From positions 1 to 64,000 of the forward strand of contig JANYET010000025.1 of NCBI GenBank assembly GCA_025359785.1: DNA of 64,000 bases, in the 5' to 3' direction. The notes under the pieces are model-generated. The model did not search any database and was not told the DNA's origin. It worked only from the letters and a program-made list of their open reading frames with translations. Of the stretch, positions 9,736 to 19,029 are shown in pieces. The DNA comes from Alphaproteobacteria bacterium (lineage in GTDB: Bacteria > Pseudomonadota > Alphaproteobacteria > Caulobacterales > Caulobacteraceae). Made by a program: the position numbers and the translations under genes. The stretch's first letter is position 1. Every line of letters begins with the position of its first letter.

Positions 9736-11399
9736 GCGGCGGGCAGCGCGCTGACGATGGCCAGCTTGGCCGCGCCGCGCCAGGCCTTGCGGGCCTGCGC
9801 CAGGTGCAGGTCGGCGGCCTTGCGGTCGCCCAGCTTACGCTCAGCCTGGGCCAGGACCGCCAGCGTCACCGGATCGTTCGGCCAGACCTTCAGCGTCCTG
9901 TTGGCCTCGGCCACGGCCTGATCGGCCTGACCCTGTTCAAGAAGCGCCGCGGCCAGGCTGCGCCGCACCGGATACCACCAGATCGGCGGGTCGCTGATCT
10001 TGATCAGCTTGGCGTCCTGAATCTGGGCGGCCTTGCGGTAGGCGCGCGCGGCGTCGGCGGGCTTGCCCTCGATCATCGCCGCGCGGCCCACCAGCACCGA
10101 ATTGGCGACATCGACCATGGCCTGGGCCACCGAGGCGTTGTCCGTGAACGGCTTCAGGTCACTGGAGCTCACCTTTACCAGCGCCAACTCCTTGCGGACG
10201 CCGGCGGCGTCGCCCTTGCGGGCGTAGGCCTCGCCGCGCGCGTAGCGCCACATGGCCTGGAGATAGGCCTGCTTGGCGCCGGGATCGGGCAGGGCCAGCA
10301 CCTGTTCGGGCGTGGCGAAGCGGCTCTCGGCGAAATAGGCGGTGCTGGCGGTGAACTGGTCCCAGACGCTGCCGTCCATGCCGCGCGACAGGTGATCGAA
10401 CACCGACGCGGCCTGCGCCAGCGCCGCCGGCCCGTCGCCGCTCATCAGGGCCGCGCCGGTGGCGAACTGCACATTGTGCGAGTGATAGATCAGCTTCCAC
10501 GGATCGCCGCCCAGGCCCTGACGGGTGGCGTTGGCGATGTCGAGCTTCGTGGCGTCGACGTTGGACCGCACGGCGTCCCGGTAGCGCCCGACGATGTAGT
10601 AGGTGTGCGAGGGCATATGGACCAGGTGGCTGGCCGAGGGGGCCAGGCGCTGCAACGTCTCGGCATATTTCTCGGCCTGGCCGCCGATGCCGTCCATCTC
10701 GGTGGCGTGGATGTAGAAGTGGATGGCGCCGGTGTCGCCGGGCTTGCGGGTGAGCGCGCCGCCGATCAGCTCCAGGGCGCGGCCCAGGTTTTCCTGATTG
10801 TTGCGCATCGCGGCCGGGATCATCCAGGCGTCGGCCGCGACGATGGCGATCTCGTTGTCGGCGGGATTGTCGCGGGCCAGCTGATCCATCTCCCTGGCAA
10901 AGGCGAAATCGCCGGCCCCGCCGCCACCGCCCCGGCGATAGCGCTTCTGCAGAGCCGCGATCAGGCGCTGTTCCTTGACCGGCCCATCCTTGGCCAGGGC
11001 CGCGGCCTTGTCGGTCAGCGCCGCCAATTCGGCCTGGGCCTTGGGATCGATCGGATAGTTGATGGTCGGGCCGCGCGACCACGCCTCGCCCCAGACGCAC
11101 ATGGCGCAGCTCGGATCGAGCCGCTCGGCCTCCTTGAACGCCGCGATGGCCGGCTTGTGGGCGAAGGCGTGCGCCAGCTGCATGCCGTTGTCGAAATAGG
11201 CCTGGGCCTCGGGGACCTTGGTGGCGATCGGGAAGCCGCCCGTGCCATAGCCGGCGAGGATTTTCTGCGCTGCCGGAGCGTCCGCCGCGGGCGGCGTCGC
11301 GCCGCAGATATGACCGGCGAGGGCCGGCGTGTCGGGCTCCGCCGCGGTCATCGCCGGCGCCAGGGCGAGCGCCCCGACAAGCATCCATCCCATTCGCAT
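9732..11399 (-). CDS. Exported tetratricopeptide-repeat protein
   Basis: Periplasmic TPR protein, 555 residues, no enzymatic motif. Signal peptide MRMGWMLVGALALAPAMTAAE. Recurrent TPR-like helices occur at residues 70-110 (AYFDNGMQLAHAFAHKPAIA, then a DPSCAMC-VWGEAWSRGP segment), in the centre (HLVHMPSHTYYIVGRY) and at the C-terminus (ALLEQGQADQAVAEANRTL). The C-x2-C after DPS and the conserved HMPSHTY are recurrent in a widespread family of bacterial TPR proteins of unknown role. The start has GAGG about 8 bases upstream. It converges on paoC with a shared CTAG, and its start faces the second TonB receptor about 120 bases away. Confidence 0.8.
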   Translation of the reverse strand: MRMGWMLVGALALAPAMTAAEPDTPALAGHICGATPPAADAPAAQKILAGYGTGGFPIATKVPEAQAYFDNGMQLAHAFAHKPAIAAFKEAERLDPSCAMCVWGEAWSRGPTINYPIDPKAQAELAALTDKAAALAKDGPVKEQRLIAALQKRYRRGGGGGAGDFAFAREMDQLARDNPADNEIAIVAADAWMIPAAMRNNQENLGRALELIGGALTRKPGDTGAIHFYIHATEMDGIGGQAEKYAETLQRLAPSASHLVHMPSHTYYIVGRYRDAVRSNVDATKLDIANATRQGLGGDPWKLIYHSHNVQFATGAALMSGDGPAALAQAASVFDHLSRGMDGSVWDQFTASTAYFAESRFATPEQVLALPDPGAKQAYLQAMWRYARGEAYARKGDAAGVRKELALVKVSSSDLKPFTDNASVAQAMVDVANSVLVGRAAMIEGKPADAARAYRKAAQIQDAKLIKISDPPIWWYPVRRSLAAALLEQGQADQAVAEANRTLKVWPNDPVTLAVLAQAERKLGDRKAADLHLAQARKAWRGAAKLAIVSALPAA

Positions 11400-11522
11400 C
11401 TTGTGGCCTCAGCGCATCATTCAGCGGCAACCTAACGCCTTGCGCCACCGCGTCCTAGGGCGACGGCGAGGCCGTCACAAAACGGTCCGGAAACCGTAGC
11501 GCCGCCGTCGCGAGGCGCCCCT

Positions 11523-14039
11523 ATGCGCCACCCCCTGATCCGGGCGCAGATCGCGCCGCAACAGGCTTTGGGGGCTTTCGTGAGCGTGACCGAGACATCC
11601 ATCATCCGAGCGCGCCTGCTCGGGACTTCGGCCCTGTTGCTCGCGGCCCTGGCCGGCGGCGCGCACGCGGCCGACGCGGCGGCGGTGGCGTCAGCCGAGA
11701 CCGTCTCGGTCTCCGAAGTGGTCGTGACCATGGCGCGCGAGACCCGCTCGTCGGTCGAGCTGCCCACCCAGGAAATCCAGAAGGTGCTGCCGGGCGTCAA
11801 CCCGCTCAAGGCGATCAGCACCCTGCCGGGCGTCATCTACGAGACCGCCGATCCGTGGGGCAACAACGAGCAGAACCTGTCGCTGTTCGTGCACGGGTTC
11901 TCGACCCAGCAGCTCGGCTACACTCTCGACGGCGTGCCGCTCGGCGACCAGCAGTACGGCAACTACAACGGCCTGTCGGTGTCGCGCGCGATCACCAGCG
12001 AAAACGTCGCCCGGGTGAACCTGTCCTCCGGCGCGGGCTCCATGGGCGTCGCCTCGACCAGCAACCTGGGGGGCGCGATCGAAACCTATTCCCGCGATCC
12101 TTCGCACACCCGCGAATTCAACATCCGCCAGACGGTGGGCAGCTATCAGACCACGCGCACCTTCCTGCGGGCCGATTCGGGCGACCTTGGCGGCGGCAAC
12201 GCGGGGTTCATCTCCTACGTCCACCAGGACCAGCGAGCCTGGGACTTCAACGGCCACCAGCGCGACGATCAGGTGAACCTGAAGTTCGTCCATGAGGACG
12301 AGCAAGGGCGGTTGACCCTCTATGCTGACTGGCAATCCAAGGTCGAACCGAACGAGGACGCCACCGCCTTTGGCACGTCGCAGACCGCCGCCGCGGCCGG
12401 CTTCACACCCTACACCCGGCCCTTCTACTACCCGAACCTCGCCGCCTGTTCCTCCAGCCTCACCGGCGGGCCGGGGACGCCGCCGCCGGCCCAGGGCAAC
12501 AATTTCTCCAACTGTTTCAGCGCCGCCCAGCGCGCCGACCTGCTTGCCTATGTGAAGTACGATTGGAAGCTCTCGCCCGACATCACCTGGTCGAACCAGG
12601 CCTACTACCACTACGACTACGGTCGCGGCATCGTCGCGGGGCCGATCAACCAGGCGGGCCTGCCGGGTCTGTTCGCGGCCTATTTCCCGAACCTCGTGGT
12701 GGGCTCGACGACCAGCGCGGCGACCTTGCAGAACATCTCCACCCTGTTCGGCGGCACGGGCAACGAAGTCCGCACCACGGAATACCGGATCAACCGCGCT
12801 GGCCTGATTTCGACGCTCAACTGGCAGCTTGGCGATCACAAGCTGGAAGGCGGCCTTTGGGTCGAGCACAACGAGCCGGCGCAGCACCGGGCCTGGTATC
12901 CGTTCAGCGCCGCCAACAACGACCTGTCACCCTACGACACGCCCAAATCGCCGGCGGTGTTCATCCAGTACTATCCCGAGTTCTACGTGAACGACGTGCA
13001 GCTGCACTTGCAGGACCAATGGCGCATCCGCCCGGACCTGCTGCTTCAGTTCGGCTTCAAGTCCAGCCTGCAGAACGCCAACGGCAAGTTCCGCATCAAC
13101 CAGAAGAACCTGCCGACCGCCGCCGTGCCGGTGGTCTTCCCGTCGGGCAAGATCCGCTCCGACGAATGGTTCCTGCCGCAGGCGGGACTGCTCTGGGACC
13201 CGACGGACAACGAAGAGGTCTTCGCCAACGTCCAGAAGAACCTGCGCCAGTTCATCCCCTACGGCGCCGGCAGCGGTTTCTATGGCTTCTCGCCCTGGAG
13301 CCTCGGCACCCAGGCGGCGTTCGAGCTGTTCAAGCAGACGGTCCACCCGGAGACGTCATGGACCTATGAGCTGGGCGCCCGCACGCATCACCAGGTCGAG
13401 ATGGGACCGCTGACCTCGCTCGAGGGTCAGGTCAGCGTCTATCACGTGGACTTCCACAATCGGCTTCTGAACATCGCGCCGTTCAACTTCATCAATCCAG
13501 GTCCGGCGATCCTGGCCAACGTCGGCGGGGTGACGACCAACGGCGTCGACATCGCCGCGACGCTGAATTTCGGCCCGCATTTCCGGCTCTACGACGCGCT
13601 CTCCTACAACAAGTCGACCTACGCCTCGGACTATCAGAGCGGCACGACGCTGGTGAACGGCGTCGCGACGCCGATCAGGGTGGCGACCGGCGGCAAGTGG
13701 GTGCCGCTGACGCCGGACTGGTTGAACAAGACCATCGCCAGCGTGGCCTTCGGTCCGTTCGAGGCGCAGGTCAGCGGCGACTATATCGGCCGGCGCTATG
13801 TGACCTATCTCAACGACCTGTCGGTGAAGTCGACCTTCATGCTGGGGCTGCAGGCGAGCTACCGCTTCGACATGCCGCAAAGCGGCTGGCTGAAGGGCCT
13901 GAAGCTCAGCGGCAACATCACCAACCTGAACGATATCAAGGGCGTCTCGACGGCGGTGGTGACGGGCAATTCCGGCGGCTACCAAGCCTTCCCGATCGCG
14001 CCCCGGATGGCCTTCGTCACCCTCGACGCGACGTTCTGA
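11523..14039 (+). CDS. TonB-dependent outer-membrane receptor
   Basis: TonB-energised outer-membrane transporter of 838 residues. The N-terminus contains a signal peptide (LLGTSALLLAALAGGAHAAD). Either the ATG at 11523 (GAGG 7 bases upstream) or the in-frame GTG at 11580 (preceded by GGGGG) may be the start. A TonB-box-like SEVVVTMARE follows, then a plug domain with LSLFVHGFSTQQLGYTLDG, and a large barrel. The C-terminus ends FVTLDATF with a terminal Phe, as required for barrel assembly. The substrate is unknown. It is unlike the first receptor in this window in its plug and barrel, so this is not a recent duplication. Confidence 0.9.
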   Translation: MRHPLIRAQIAPQQALGAFVSVTETSIIRARLLGTSALLLAALAGGAHAADAAAVASAETVSVSEVVVTMARETRSSVELPTQEIQKVLPGVNPLKAISTLPGVIYETADPWGNNEQNLSLFVHGFSTQQLGYTLDGVPLGDQQYGNYNGLSVSRAITSENVARVNLSSGAGSMGVASTSNLGGAIETYSRDPSHTREFNIRQTVGSYQTTRTFLRADSGDLGGGNAGFISYVHQDQRAWDFNGHQRDDQVNLKFVHEDEQGRLTLYADWQSKVEPNEDATAFGTSQTAAAAGFTPYTRPFYYPNLAACSSSLTGGPGTPPPAQGNNFSNCFSAAQRADLLAYVKYDWKLSPDITWSNQAYYHYDYGRGIVAGPINQAGLPGLFAAYFPNLVVGSTTSAATLQNISTLFGGTGNEVRTTEYRINRAGLISTLNWQLGDHKLEGGLWVEHNEPAQHRAWYPFSAANNDLSPYDTPKSPAVFIQYYPEFYVNDVQLHLQDQWRIRPDLLLQFGFKSSLQNANGKFRINQKNLPTAAVPVVFPSGKIRSDEWFLPQAGLLWDPTDNEEVFANVQKNLRQFIPYGAGSGFYGFSPWSLGTQAAFELFKQTVHPETSWTYELGARTHHQVEMGPLTSLEGQVSVYHVDFHNRLLNIAPFNFINPGPAILANVGGVTTNGVDIAATLNFGPHFRLYDALSYNKSTYASDYQSGTTLVNGVATPIRVATGGKWVPLTPDWLNKTIASVAFGPFEAQVSGDYIGRRYVTYLNDLSVKSTFMLGLQASYRFDMPQSGWLKGLKLSGNITNLNDIKGVSTAVVTGNSGGYQAFPIAPRMAFVTLDATF

Positions 14040-14204
14040 CGAGGCGTGCAGGTCGGGCTGACAACGCGTCCAGGTCCGGCCCGGCCGGGCCCGCGCCAAA
14101 ACCGCATAACGGTGATGCGGGATTCGCATCTAACCCTGTGTCGGATCGTACCTATCTGGGACGTCTTGAAGGTGGAGCTTTCAAGACCTTCGAGGAGACG
14201 GGAC

Positions 14205-14288
14205 GTGAAACTGATCTTGCCGCTGGCGACCCTGCTGGGCGCCGTGACCCTGCTTTTGAACGGCTGGGGTGGTCTGGGCTACCTCTAA
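14205..14288 (+). CDS. Candidate 27-residue hydrophobic small protein
   Basis: Short ORF starting at GTG, with GAGGAG about 7 bases upstream, encoding a Leu-rich peptide (KLILPLATLLGAVTLLLNGW...) that would form one membrane helix. An inverted repeat CTTGAA/TTCAAG lies 20 bases before the start-site region (14164-14186). The stop overlaps the 3' end of the convergent response regulator. Size and composition fit small inner-membrane proteins, but at this length chance is hard to exclude. Confidence 0.4.
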   Translation: MKLILPLATLLGAVTLLLNGWGGLGYL

Positions 14289-14662
14289 CCGACGGCGGTG
14301 CGCAGTTCGCCAAGCACGCGCGCGAGATCGCCTTCGCGGAACGGCTTCTGCAGGACGGGCGTCCCCTTGTCGACATCGCGCAGACCGGCATCGCCATAGC
14401 CCGTGGCGAAGGCGAACGGTTTGCCGCGCTCGCGCAGCAGATCGGCCACCGGGAAGATCGGTTGGCCGCCCAGATTGACGTCGAGGACCGCGCAGTCGAG
14501 CTCGCCGGTTCGCGCCAGGTCGAGCGCCTCGTCCAGCCGCGCCGCCGGGCCGACCACGACGCAGCGAAGATCGCCGAGCATGTCCTCGATCAGCATCGAG
14601 ACCATCATCTCGTCTTCCACCACCAGGACGCGGAGCCCGGCAAGTCTGGCGGTGTCGGTCAT
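14285..14662 (-). CDS. Single-domain response regulator
   Basis: CheY-like receiver of 125 residues with no output domain. Start ATG at 14662 with GGAG about 10 bases upstream. Phosphorylation-site residues are all present: acidic pair E16/D17 (VVEDEM), phospho-acceptor D61 (AVLDVNLGG), the switch Thr near residue 87 (FATGYGD) and K106 (VLQKPF). No cognate kinase is adjacent. The style resembles alphaproteobacterial single-domain receivers paired with HWE-family kinases (knowledge of the family; partner unknown). Confidence 0.88.
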   Translation of the reverse strand: MTDTARLAGLRVLVVEDEMMVSMLIEDMLGDLRCVVVGPAARLDEALDLARTGELDCAVLDVNLGGQPIFPVADLLRERGKPFAFATGYGDAGLRDVDKGTPVLQKPFREGDLARVLGELRTAVG

Positions 14663-14764
14663 TCGGGCAGCTCCAGGGCCGTCGCTCGGCGGCGCAGACC
14701 AGCAGAGGTTGCGCCTGACAATCAAGCGGCATCTTTCGATCGGTCGGGAAGCCGACCGAAGCGA

Positions 14765-16045
14765 TCAGGATTCCGGCCGCTCCGGTTCGGGCCAGATCTG
14801 CAGCTTGGTGATCCGGTTCACCTTGCGCTCGAGCACGGCGAACCGGTGGTGATGGAAACTGAAGGTCTGGCCGGCGTCCGGGATGCGCCGGGCCTCGTGG
14901 ATCAACAGGCCAGCCACCGTGACAGCCTCCTCGTCGGGGAGGTCCCAGTTCATCGCGCGGTTGAGGTCGCGGATGGTCACCGAGCCATCCACCGAGATCG
15001 AGCCGTCCGGGCCGGCCACGACACCGGCCACGGCCACATCGTGCTCGTCTTCGATCTCGCCGACGATCTCCTCGAGGATATCCTCCAGCGTCACCAGGCC
15101 CTGCAGAGCGCCGTATTCGTCGACCACCAGGGCGAAGTGGGTCCGCCGGGTCAGGAAGGTGGCCAGCTGATCCTTCAGGCTGGTGGTCTCCGGGATGAAC
15201 CAGGGCGCACGGATGATCGCGGCCATGTCGATCGCCTCGATCTTCCCGTCAGCGTCGGCCATGGCCTGGAGCAGGTCCTTGGTGTGCAGCACGCCCACGA
15301 TGTTCTCGGGTTCGTCGCGGTAGAGCGGCACGCGGCTGTGGCCGTTCTCCAGCATCTCTTCCAGGATCTGGCGCGGGGTCTGGCCGGCGTCGATCATGGA
15401 AATCTCCCGGCGGTGGACCATCACCTCGCTGACGTCCATTTCCGCGAGGTCGAGCACGCCGCCCAACATGTAGCGGTCGTGGGTCTCCACCAGGCCCTCG
15501 GCGTGGTGGTACTCGACGGCGCCACGGATCTCCTCGTGGGCGGCCAGCACGTCCATCTCCATGCCCAGCCGGACGCCGAACAGGCCCAGAGTCTTTCGCA
15601 CCGCGAACTGGATCGTGAAGATGATCGGCCCGAACACCTTCACCACCAGCAGCGTCGGGCCCGAGAGGAACCGCGCCACGTCGTCGGAGCGCAGGATTGC
15701 CAGCGTCTTGGGCAGGACCTCGGCGAACACCAGGATCAGGACGGTCATCACCACGGTCGCGGCGGCCACGCCCCAGCCGCCGGGGATCGCCTTGGCGAAC
15801 ACCTCGGTGGTGAGCGACGAGGCCAGGATGTTGATCAGGCTGTTGCCCAGCAGCACGGCGCCGATCATCGTCTCGCGGTCGGTGAGCAGGCGGTTGACCC
15901 GGCGCGCGCCGCCGTCGCCCTCCCGCTCCAGCTGGTGCATGCGCGCGCGGCTGGCGGCGGTGAGCGCGGTCTCCGCGGCTGAGAACAGGGCCGAGATGGC
16001 GATAAGCCCCAGAACAATGGGGGCGAGCGCGAGGATGGCGCCCAT
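14765..16045 (-). CDS. CNNM/CorC family membrane protein with CBS domains
   Basis: HlyC/CorC-type integral membrane protein, 426 residues, linked in other bacteria to Mg2+ or Co2+ export. Residues 1-150 form a DUF21/CNNM membrane domain with several hydrophobic helices (LALAPIVLGLIAISALFSAAE, then VVMTVLILVFAEVLPKTLA). A CBS pair follows (about 205-330, with MVHRREISMID and THFALVVDEYGALQGLVT). The C-terminal CorC/HlyC domain ends at about residue 420. The ATG overlaps the aroB stop by one base (ATGA on the minus strand), so it is the last gene of an aroK-aroB-corC operon. Confidence 0.9.
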   Translation of the reverse strand: MGAILALAPIVLGLIAISALFSAAETALTAASRARMHQLEREGDGGARRVNRLLTDRETMIGAVLLGNSLINILASSLTTEVFAKAIPGGWGVAAATVVMTVLILVFAEVLPKTLAILRSDDVARFLSGPTLLVVKVFGPIIFTIQFAVRKTLGLFGVRLGMEMDVLAAHEEIRGAVEYHHAEGLVETHDRYMLGGVLDLAEMDVSEVMVHRREISMIDAGQTPRQILEEMLENGHSRVPLYRDEPENIVGVLHTKDLLQAMADADGKIEAIDMAAIIRAPWFIPETTSLKDQLATFLTRRTHFALVVDEYGALQGLVTLEDILEEIVGEIEDEHDVAVAGVVAGPDGSISVDGSVTIRDLNRAMNWDLPDEEAVTVAGLLIHEARRIPDAGQTFSFHHHRFAVLERKVNRITKLQIWPEPERPES

Positions 16046-17172
16046 CAGGCGGCTCCTTCCAGCTTGAGAAACGCGGTGACCGCCGTCGCGTCGACATCCT
16101 TCGCGACGAAGGCCTCGCCGAGGCCGTGGGCCAGGATAAAGGTGAGCTTGCCGCCCTCGGCTTTCTTGTCCTGCGCCATGTGGCGGACCAGGCGTTGGGC
16201 GTCGAAGGGATGGCCGGCGACCTCCGCAAGGGTGGTCGGCAGGCCTGCCGTCGCGATGGCGACGCCGGCGCGATAGGCGTCCTGCGTCGGACAGAGGCCC
16301 TGCGAGGCGGAGAACCGGAAGGCCAGCGCCATGCCGGCGGCGACCGCCTCGCCATGCAGCAGCGCCGCGCCGTAGCCGGTCTCGGATTCCAGGGCATGGC
16401 CGAAGGTGTGGCCCAGGTTGAGCAGCGCGCGGCGGCCCTGTTCGGTCTCGTCCTCGGCGACGATCTCGGCCTTCGTCTCAACGGACCGCGCGACGGCCTG
16501 GGCCAGCGCCACCGGCTCGCGCGCCAGCACCCCGGCGGCGTTCAGCTCCAGCCACTCAAAGAAGGTGAAGTCGCCCAGCAGGCCGTACTTGATAACCTCG
16601 GCGTAGCCGGCGCGCATCTCGCGGTCCGGCAGGGTGGCCAGCACGTCGAGGTCGGCCAGCACCAGCTTTGGCTGATGGAAGGCGCCGACCAGGTTCTTGC
16701 CGCGCGGCGTGTCGATGGCGGTCTTGCCGCCGACCGAGGAGTCCACCTGGGCCAGCAGGGTGGTCGGGATCTGCACGAAGTCGACGCCGCGCTTGTAGAT
16801 GGCGGCTGCGAAACCCGCCAGATCACCGACCACGCCGCCGCCGAAAGCGGTGATCACGTCGCCACGGTCGAGTTCCAGCGCCAGCAGGCGGTCGGTGACG
16901 TCGGCGAGGCCCGCGAAGCTCTTGGTCTGCTCGCCCGGCGGCACGATGACCGGCAAGGCGGCGATTCCAGCGCGCTCCAGGGCCGCGCTCAGGCGCGCGC
17001 CGTGCAGACCCCAGACGGTCTCGTCGCTGACGATCGCCGTGCGGCGGCGTTTCAGGAACGGTGCGAGCGCCTGGCCCGCGCCGTCGATCAGCCCACCGCC
17101 GACCCGCACCTCATAGGCCCGCGCGCCCAATCCCACGGTGATTGCATGGTCCACGGCGATGGCACGGCTCAT
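16045..17172 (-). CDS. aroB: 3-dehydroquinate synthase
   Basis: Second step of the shikimate pathway: converts DAHP to 3-dehydroquinate using NAD+ and a divalent metal. 375 residues. The NAD-binding [14 protein letters not shown] and the active-site region [20 protein letters not shown] are intact, as are metal ligands in the conserved E-V-I-K-Y and [10 protein letters not shown] segments. Overlaps aroK by four bases upstream and the CorC-type gene downstream, as expected for an aroK-aroB operon. Confidence 0.95.
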   Translation of the reverse strand: MSRAIAVDHAITVGLGARAYEVRVGGGLIDGAGQALAPFLKRRRTAIVSDETVWGLHGARLSAALERAGIAALPVIVPPGEQTKSFAGLADVTDRLLALELDRGDVITAFGGGVVGDLAGFAAAIYKRGVDFVQIPTTLLAQVDSSVGGKTAIDTPRGKNLVGAFHQPKLVLADLDVLATLPDREMRAGYAEVIKYGLLGDFTFFEWLELNAAGVLAREPVALAQAVARSVETKAEIVAEDETEQGRRALLNLGHTFGHALESETGYGAALLHGEAVAAGMALAFRFSASQGLCPTQDAYRAGVAIATAGLPTTLAEVAGHPFDAQRLVRHMAQDKKAEGGKLTFILAHGLGEAFVAKDVDATAVTAFLKLEGAA

Positions 17173-17717
17173 GGCTGGGCCGCCTCGACGTGGGCGGACA
17201 GGGCGTCGATCACCTGTTCGACCGTGACGTGGTGGGCGGCGTCGCCGGTCTCCACCGTGATGTCGGCCAGGGCATAGACCGGATAGCGGCTCTCGGCCTG
17301 GGCCTGCAGCACCTCCAGCGGATCCTTGCCGGCCAGCAGCGGCCGCGTGTCCTTGCGCGAGACGCGGCGCGCCAGCACCTCCAGATCGGCCTTCAGCCAG
17401 ACGGAGACCGCCCTGGATTTGATCAGGTCGCGGGTCTGGTCGTGCATGAACGCGCCGCCGCCGGTGGCCAGAACATGCGGCTCCTGGTCCAGCAGGCGCG
17501 AGATCACCCGGCGCTCACCCTCGCGGAAGGCCGCCTCGCCCAGGTCGGCGAAGATGTCGGCGACGGAGCGGCCGGCGGCGGTTTCGACCTCGGAATCGGT
17601 GTCGCGGAACGGCAGCTCAAGCGCGCTGGCGAGCCGCCGGCCGACGCTCGACTTGCCAACCCCCATCAGGCCCACGAGGGCGATGGTGCGGCGGCGCAAC
17701 GGTGCATAGCGGTCCAT
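17169..17717 (-). CDS. aroK: Shikimate kinase
   Basis: ATP-dependent phosphorylation of shikimate at the 3-hydroxyl. 182 residues, P-loop [11 protein letters not shown] at about residues 17-27, shikimate-binding D-T-D-S-E (FRDTDSEVE), and the GGGAF motif ([11 protein letters not shown]). The lid segment has D-T-R-P-L-L. Starts at ATG 17717 and leads the aroK-aroB operon, divergent from the exported protein at 17.8 kb. Confidence 0.95.
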   Translation of the reverse strand: MDRYAPLRRRTIALVGLMGVGKSSVGRRLASALELPFRDTDSEVETAAGRSVADIFADLGEAAFREGERRVISRLLDQEPHVLATGGGAFMHDQTRDLIKSRAVSVWLKADLEVLARRVSRKDTRPLLAGKDPLEVLQAQAESRYPVYALADITVETGDAAHHVTVEQVIDALSAHVEAAQP

Positions 17718-17798
17718 GAACAGCCCCAGGAAAGCAGACCGGGTCTACACGAGGCGGCCCCCTCGCGCCAACTTCCCGCGCCCGCTATGCTGCGGATC

Positions 17799-19016
17799 AT
17801 GTCGCGTCTCGCCTGCCTGATCGCCATGCTCGTCCTCGCCGGGTCGGCCAGTCTGACAGTGGGGGGTGTCGCCGCCGCGCAGGGCGTCGAGGTGACGACC
17901 CTGGCCGCGCCGGACGCTTTCACGACGCCTGGACGTGACACCGGCCTGCCGGCGACGCTGTGGCGCGGCGCCTCGGTGAAGACGGCGCGGACGGTGTTGC
18001 CGCTGCTGGCCGCCAGGCCGCTGTCGCCGGCCGCCGCCGCCCTCGCCCGCCGGATTTTGGCCACGGGCGCGCCAGGGCCGCGGGGCGCGGGGACCGACGC
18101 CGCGCTGATGGGCGCCCGCGCCAGCGCCCTCATCGCCCAGGGCGATGCCAAGGCGGCGGCCGCCATTCTGGCGCGCGCCCCTGGAATCGACCGCAATCCA
18201 GAGCTGGCCCACGCCGCGGCGGAGAGCGCGCTGCTGGCCGGCGACGACAGCCGCGCCTGCGCGGTCGCCCAGGGCCTGAGCTCGGGCCGCGACGAGATCT
18301 ACTGGCTGCGGCTGCGCGCCTATTGCCAGGCGATCGGCGGCCAGGCGGACCAGGCGCAGCTGACCTTCGATCTCGCGCAGGCCCAGGCCAAGGACCCGGT
18401 GTTCGGCCGGCTGATGGCCGCCAAGCTGGCCGGCGCCGGCAATCCTGGCGCGGCGTCCTTGCGCAACGGCCTCGACTACGCCCTGTCGCACAGCCTTGGG
18501 CTCGATCTGGCGGTGGCGAAGCCCAGCCCGGACGTGGCGGCCGCCCTTGCCGGGACCGACCCGGCGGCCAGCCTCGATACATCAGGCATCGCGCCCGATC
18601 TTGCGGACCTCGCCAAGGCGATCGCGACCAGCCAGCCGATGGGCTCCGGCGTCTTTATCGCCGCCATCAGCGAGATCGTGTCCGGCGGCCCAAAGGCGGC
18701 GACGCGCGGTCAGGCCGCGATGATGCTGGCTTTTCTCCTGGGCGATCTGACCTCGATCGAGGCGCGCGATCAGCTCGGAACCTTTACCGTGACCGAGGGC
18801 AAGGCGCCGGTCGGGCGGGACCTGGCCTTGGAGTCCGCGGCGAACCAGAAGCTGATGGGCGAGGCGGCCCTGCTGTCGCTCTGGACCTGCGCCGAGGCCG
18901 GAGCGGGCGGACTGGCGTTGGGCGACCGCATCCGTATCGTCCACGCCCTGCACGCGGTTGGCCTTGACGCCGACGCCCGCAATTTCGCGCTGGAAGGCCT
19001 GCTGGCGCTGAAATGA
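17799..19016 (+). CDS. Exported protein of unknown function, helical-repeat style
   Basis: 405-residue protein with a signal peptide (LACLIAMLVLAGSASLTVGG, cleavage near VAAAQG). The rest is Ala/Leu-rich and nearly all helical, with repeated alpha-alpha units such as ALIAQGDAKAAAAILARAPG and AHAAAESALLAGDDSRA, resembling degenerate TPR repeats. No catalytic motif is visible. An ATG 12 bases upstream (17787) is an alternative start; neither has a strong Shine-Dalgarno. It lies between aroK (divergent) and xerD (13 bases downstream, same strand), probably co-transcribed with xerD. Confidence 0.7.
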   Translation: MSRLACLIAMLVLAGSASLTVGGVAAAQGVEVTTLAAPDAFTTPGRDTGLPATLWRGASVKTARTVLPLLAARPLSPAAAALARRILATGAPGPRGAGTDAALMGARASALIAQGDAKAAAAILARAPGIDRNPELAHAAAESALLAGDDSRACAVAQGLSSGRDEIYWLRLRAYCQAIGGQADQAQLTFDLAQAQAKDPVFGRLMAAKLAGAGNPGAASLRNGLDYALSHSLGLDLAVAKPSPDVAAALAGTDPAASLDTSGIAPDLADLAKAIATSQPMGSGVFIAAISEIVSGGPKAATRGQAAMMLAFLLGDLTSIEARDQLGTFTVTEGKAPVGRDLALESAANQKLMGEAALLSLWTCAEAGAGGLALGDRIRIVHALHAVGLDADARNFALEGLLALK

Positions 19017-19029
19017 CCGGCTCCCAAAC

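Noticed and set aside
9804..11435. 543-codon open frame antisense to the TPR gene
   Set aside because: Low-complexity Gly/Val/Arg translation and the sense strand encodes a convincing exported TPR protein.
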